64,000 nucleotides of DNA. Source: RH-AL1 sp965214415. GTDB lineage: Bacteria; Pseudomonadota; Alphaproteobacteria; Rhizobiales; Beijerinckiaceae. The stretch is taken from assembly GCA_965214415.1 (NCBI GenBank), contig CBDCBQ010000002.1, positions 310,001-374,000 on the forward strand, given 5' to 3'. Position numbers and translations under genes: made by a program. Every line of letters starts with the position of its first letter. The first letter of the stretch is position 1. Shown piece after piece: positions 63,426 through 64,000 of the stretch. The notes below the pieces were generated by a model, which was not told where the DNA came from, made no database searches, and was given only the letters and a program-made list of their open reading frames with translations.

Positions 63426-64000
63426 ATGTTTGGCTCGGATATTCTGGAAGCCGCCATCGGCATGGTATTCCTTTTCTTGTTCATGAGCACAATCGCCTCG
63501 GCTCTGCGCGAAGCCTTCGAGGCTTTTTTGAAAGAAAGATCCGTTTTTCTCGAACGCGGCCTGGGCGAGATGCTGAGGATATCTGATAAAGAGACGCTAG
63601 TTGATCAGTTTTATAAGCATCCCCTGATATCGTCACTCTATAAGGGGAGGCGTGGAGAAGAGGGTGTGATTTTGCCATCCTATATTCCGAAGGAGAGCTT
63701 CTCTTTGGCGCTGTTGGATTTGGCCGCGGGCGCAAGCAAGGCCGGTGATTTGCTGTCCATCACCGACCTTAAGAGCAAGCTGCGGCTCGCCAAACCGCCA
63801 AACGATCTTCAGCGTGTCCTGCTGACGGCGCTCTCCGCCGCGGGAGACGATCTCGCTGACGTCCGCAAGCATCTGGAAACTTGGTACGACGGGACAATGG
63901 ATCGCGTCACCGGGTGGTACGCACGGCGGTCGGCTGTGTTTCTGTTCGTCTTCGGTTTCGGCGCGGCCGTCGCGCTGAACGTCGATTCGATCACGATCGC
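63426..64000 (+). CDS. Partial membrane protein of unknown function (runs off the window)
   Basis: From ATG 63426 an open frame of at least 191 codons continues past the right edge. It begins with a membrane helix (DILEAAIGMVFLFLFMSTIA), then EAFEAFLKERSVFLERGLGE, HPLISSLYKG, ETWYDGTMDRVTGWYARRSA and a second helix. I recall this family as uncharacterised in many bacteria, with the WYxRRxQ segment preceding membrane helices. Base composition is markedly less GC-rich than neighbours, especially at 63500-63720, hinting at acquisition. Confidence 0.8.
   Translation, partial: MFGSDILEAAIGMVFLFLFMSTIASALREAFEAFLKERSVFLERGLGEMLRISDKETLVDQFYKHPLISSLYKGRRGEEGVILPSYIPKESFSLALLDLAAGASKAGDLLSITDLKSKLRLAKPPNDLQRVLLTALSAAGDDLADVRKHLETWYDGTMDRVTGWYARRSAVFLFVFGFGAAVALNVDSITI

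Overview
The window is high-GC, gene-dense DNA from an alphaproteobacterium, most likely a Hyphomicrobiales member near the Beijerinckiaceae/Methylobacteriaceae. This is an inference from gene content: an NdvA-type beta-1,2-glucan exporter, an HpnP-like B12 radical SAM protein, BTLCP transglutaminase-like proteins, CtrA-type TTAA-N7-TTAA boxes, a DnaG without zinc ligands followed by rpoD, and a MfnB-like domain fused to FolB. Most of it is chromosomal housekeeping sequence, with a worn accessory stretch at about 2.3-7.5 kb.

Layout. 0-2.3 kb: start of a probable alpha/beta hydrolase, a CAU tRNA, topoisomerase IB and a HAD phosphatase. 2.3-7.5 kb: a small secreted protein, a LuxR-type regulator, a decayed HigB toxin next to an intact HigA, recQ, a wrecked zeta-like ATPase with its intact upstream partner, and the stump of a duplicated radical SAM gene. 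7.5-12.9 kb: the intact radical SAM gene, a ComEA-like HhH protein, an AmpG-like permease, a HAD-IIA protein and an internally deleted cupin. 13-16.8 kb: a four-gene cassette (acyl-CoA dehydrogenase-like, PIG-L deacetylase, NodS-like methyltransferase, GT2). 17-21.8 kb: two translationally coupled hybrid histidine kinases facing a single-domain response regulator. 22-29.4 kb: small proteins, a second AmpG-like permease and two BTLCP paralogues flanking a MOSC protein. 29.5-32.4 kb: rpsU, a TPR lipoprotein, rplU-rpmA and a GNAT acetyltransferase.

32.4-37.1 kb (minus strand) holds what I consider the most interesting unit: a 2-hydroxyacid dehydrogenase, a crotonase closely resembling the DSF synthase RpfF with both catalytic glutamates, and a membrane PAS-GGDEF-EAL protein, spaced 14 and 35 bases apart. 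This resembles the rpfF-rpfR pairing of Burkholderia, but with a membrane sensor. 37-43.9 kb: an SH3 protein, a small protein behind a Zur-like palindrome, dapD, a DUF805 protein, holA, ndvA and an RluA/RluD-type pseudouridine synthase. 43.9-47.1 kb: a YdeP-type molybdopterin oxidoreductase and an MNT-HEPN pair. 47.1-49.5 kb: folate operon folB(fusion)-folP-folK. 49.5-58.3 kb: conserved hypotheticals, a Tim44-like protein, YqeY-like, panB, dnaG and rpoD. 58.3-64 kb: DUF4112, a methyltransferase divergent from gloB, an EAL protein with a dead GGDEF domain, a COG3904-like protein, and the start of a membrane protein running off the end.

Three toxin-antitoxin-like loci are present: two have lost the toxin gene to frameshifts, one is intact. 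Several genes carry visible scars (in-frame deletion, duplication remnant, homopolymer slips), pointing to ongoing gene erosion in this region.
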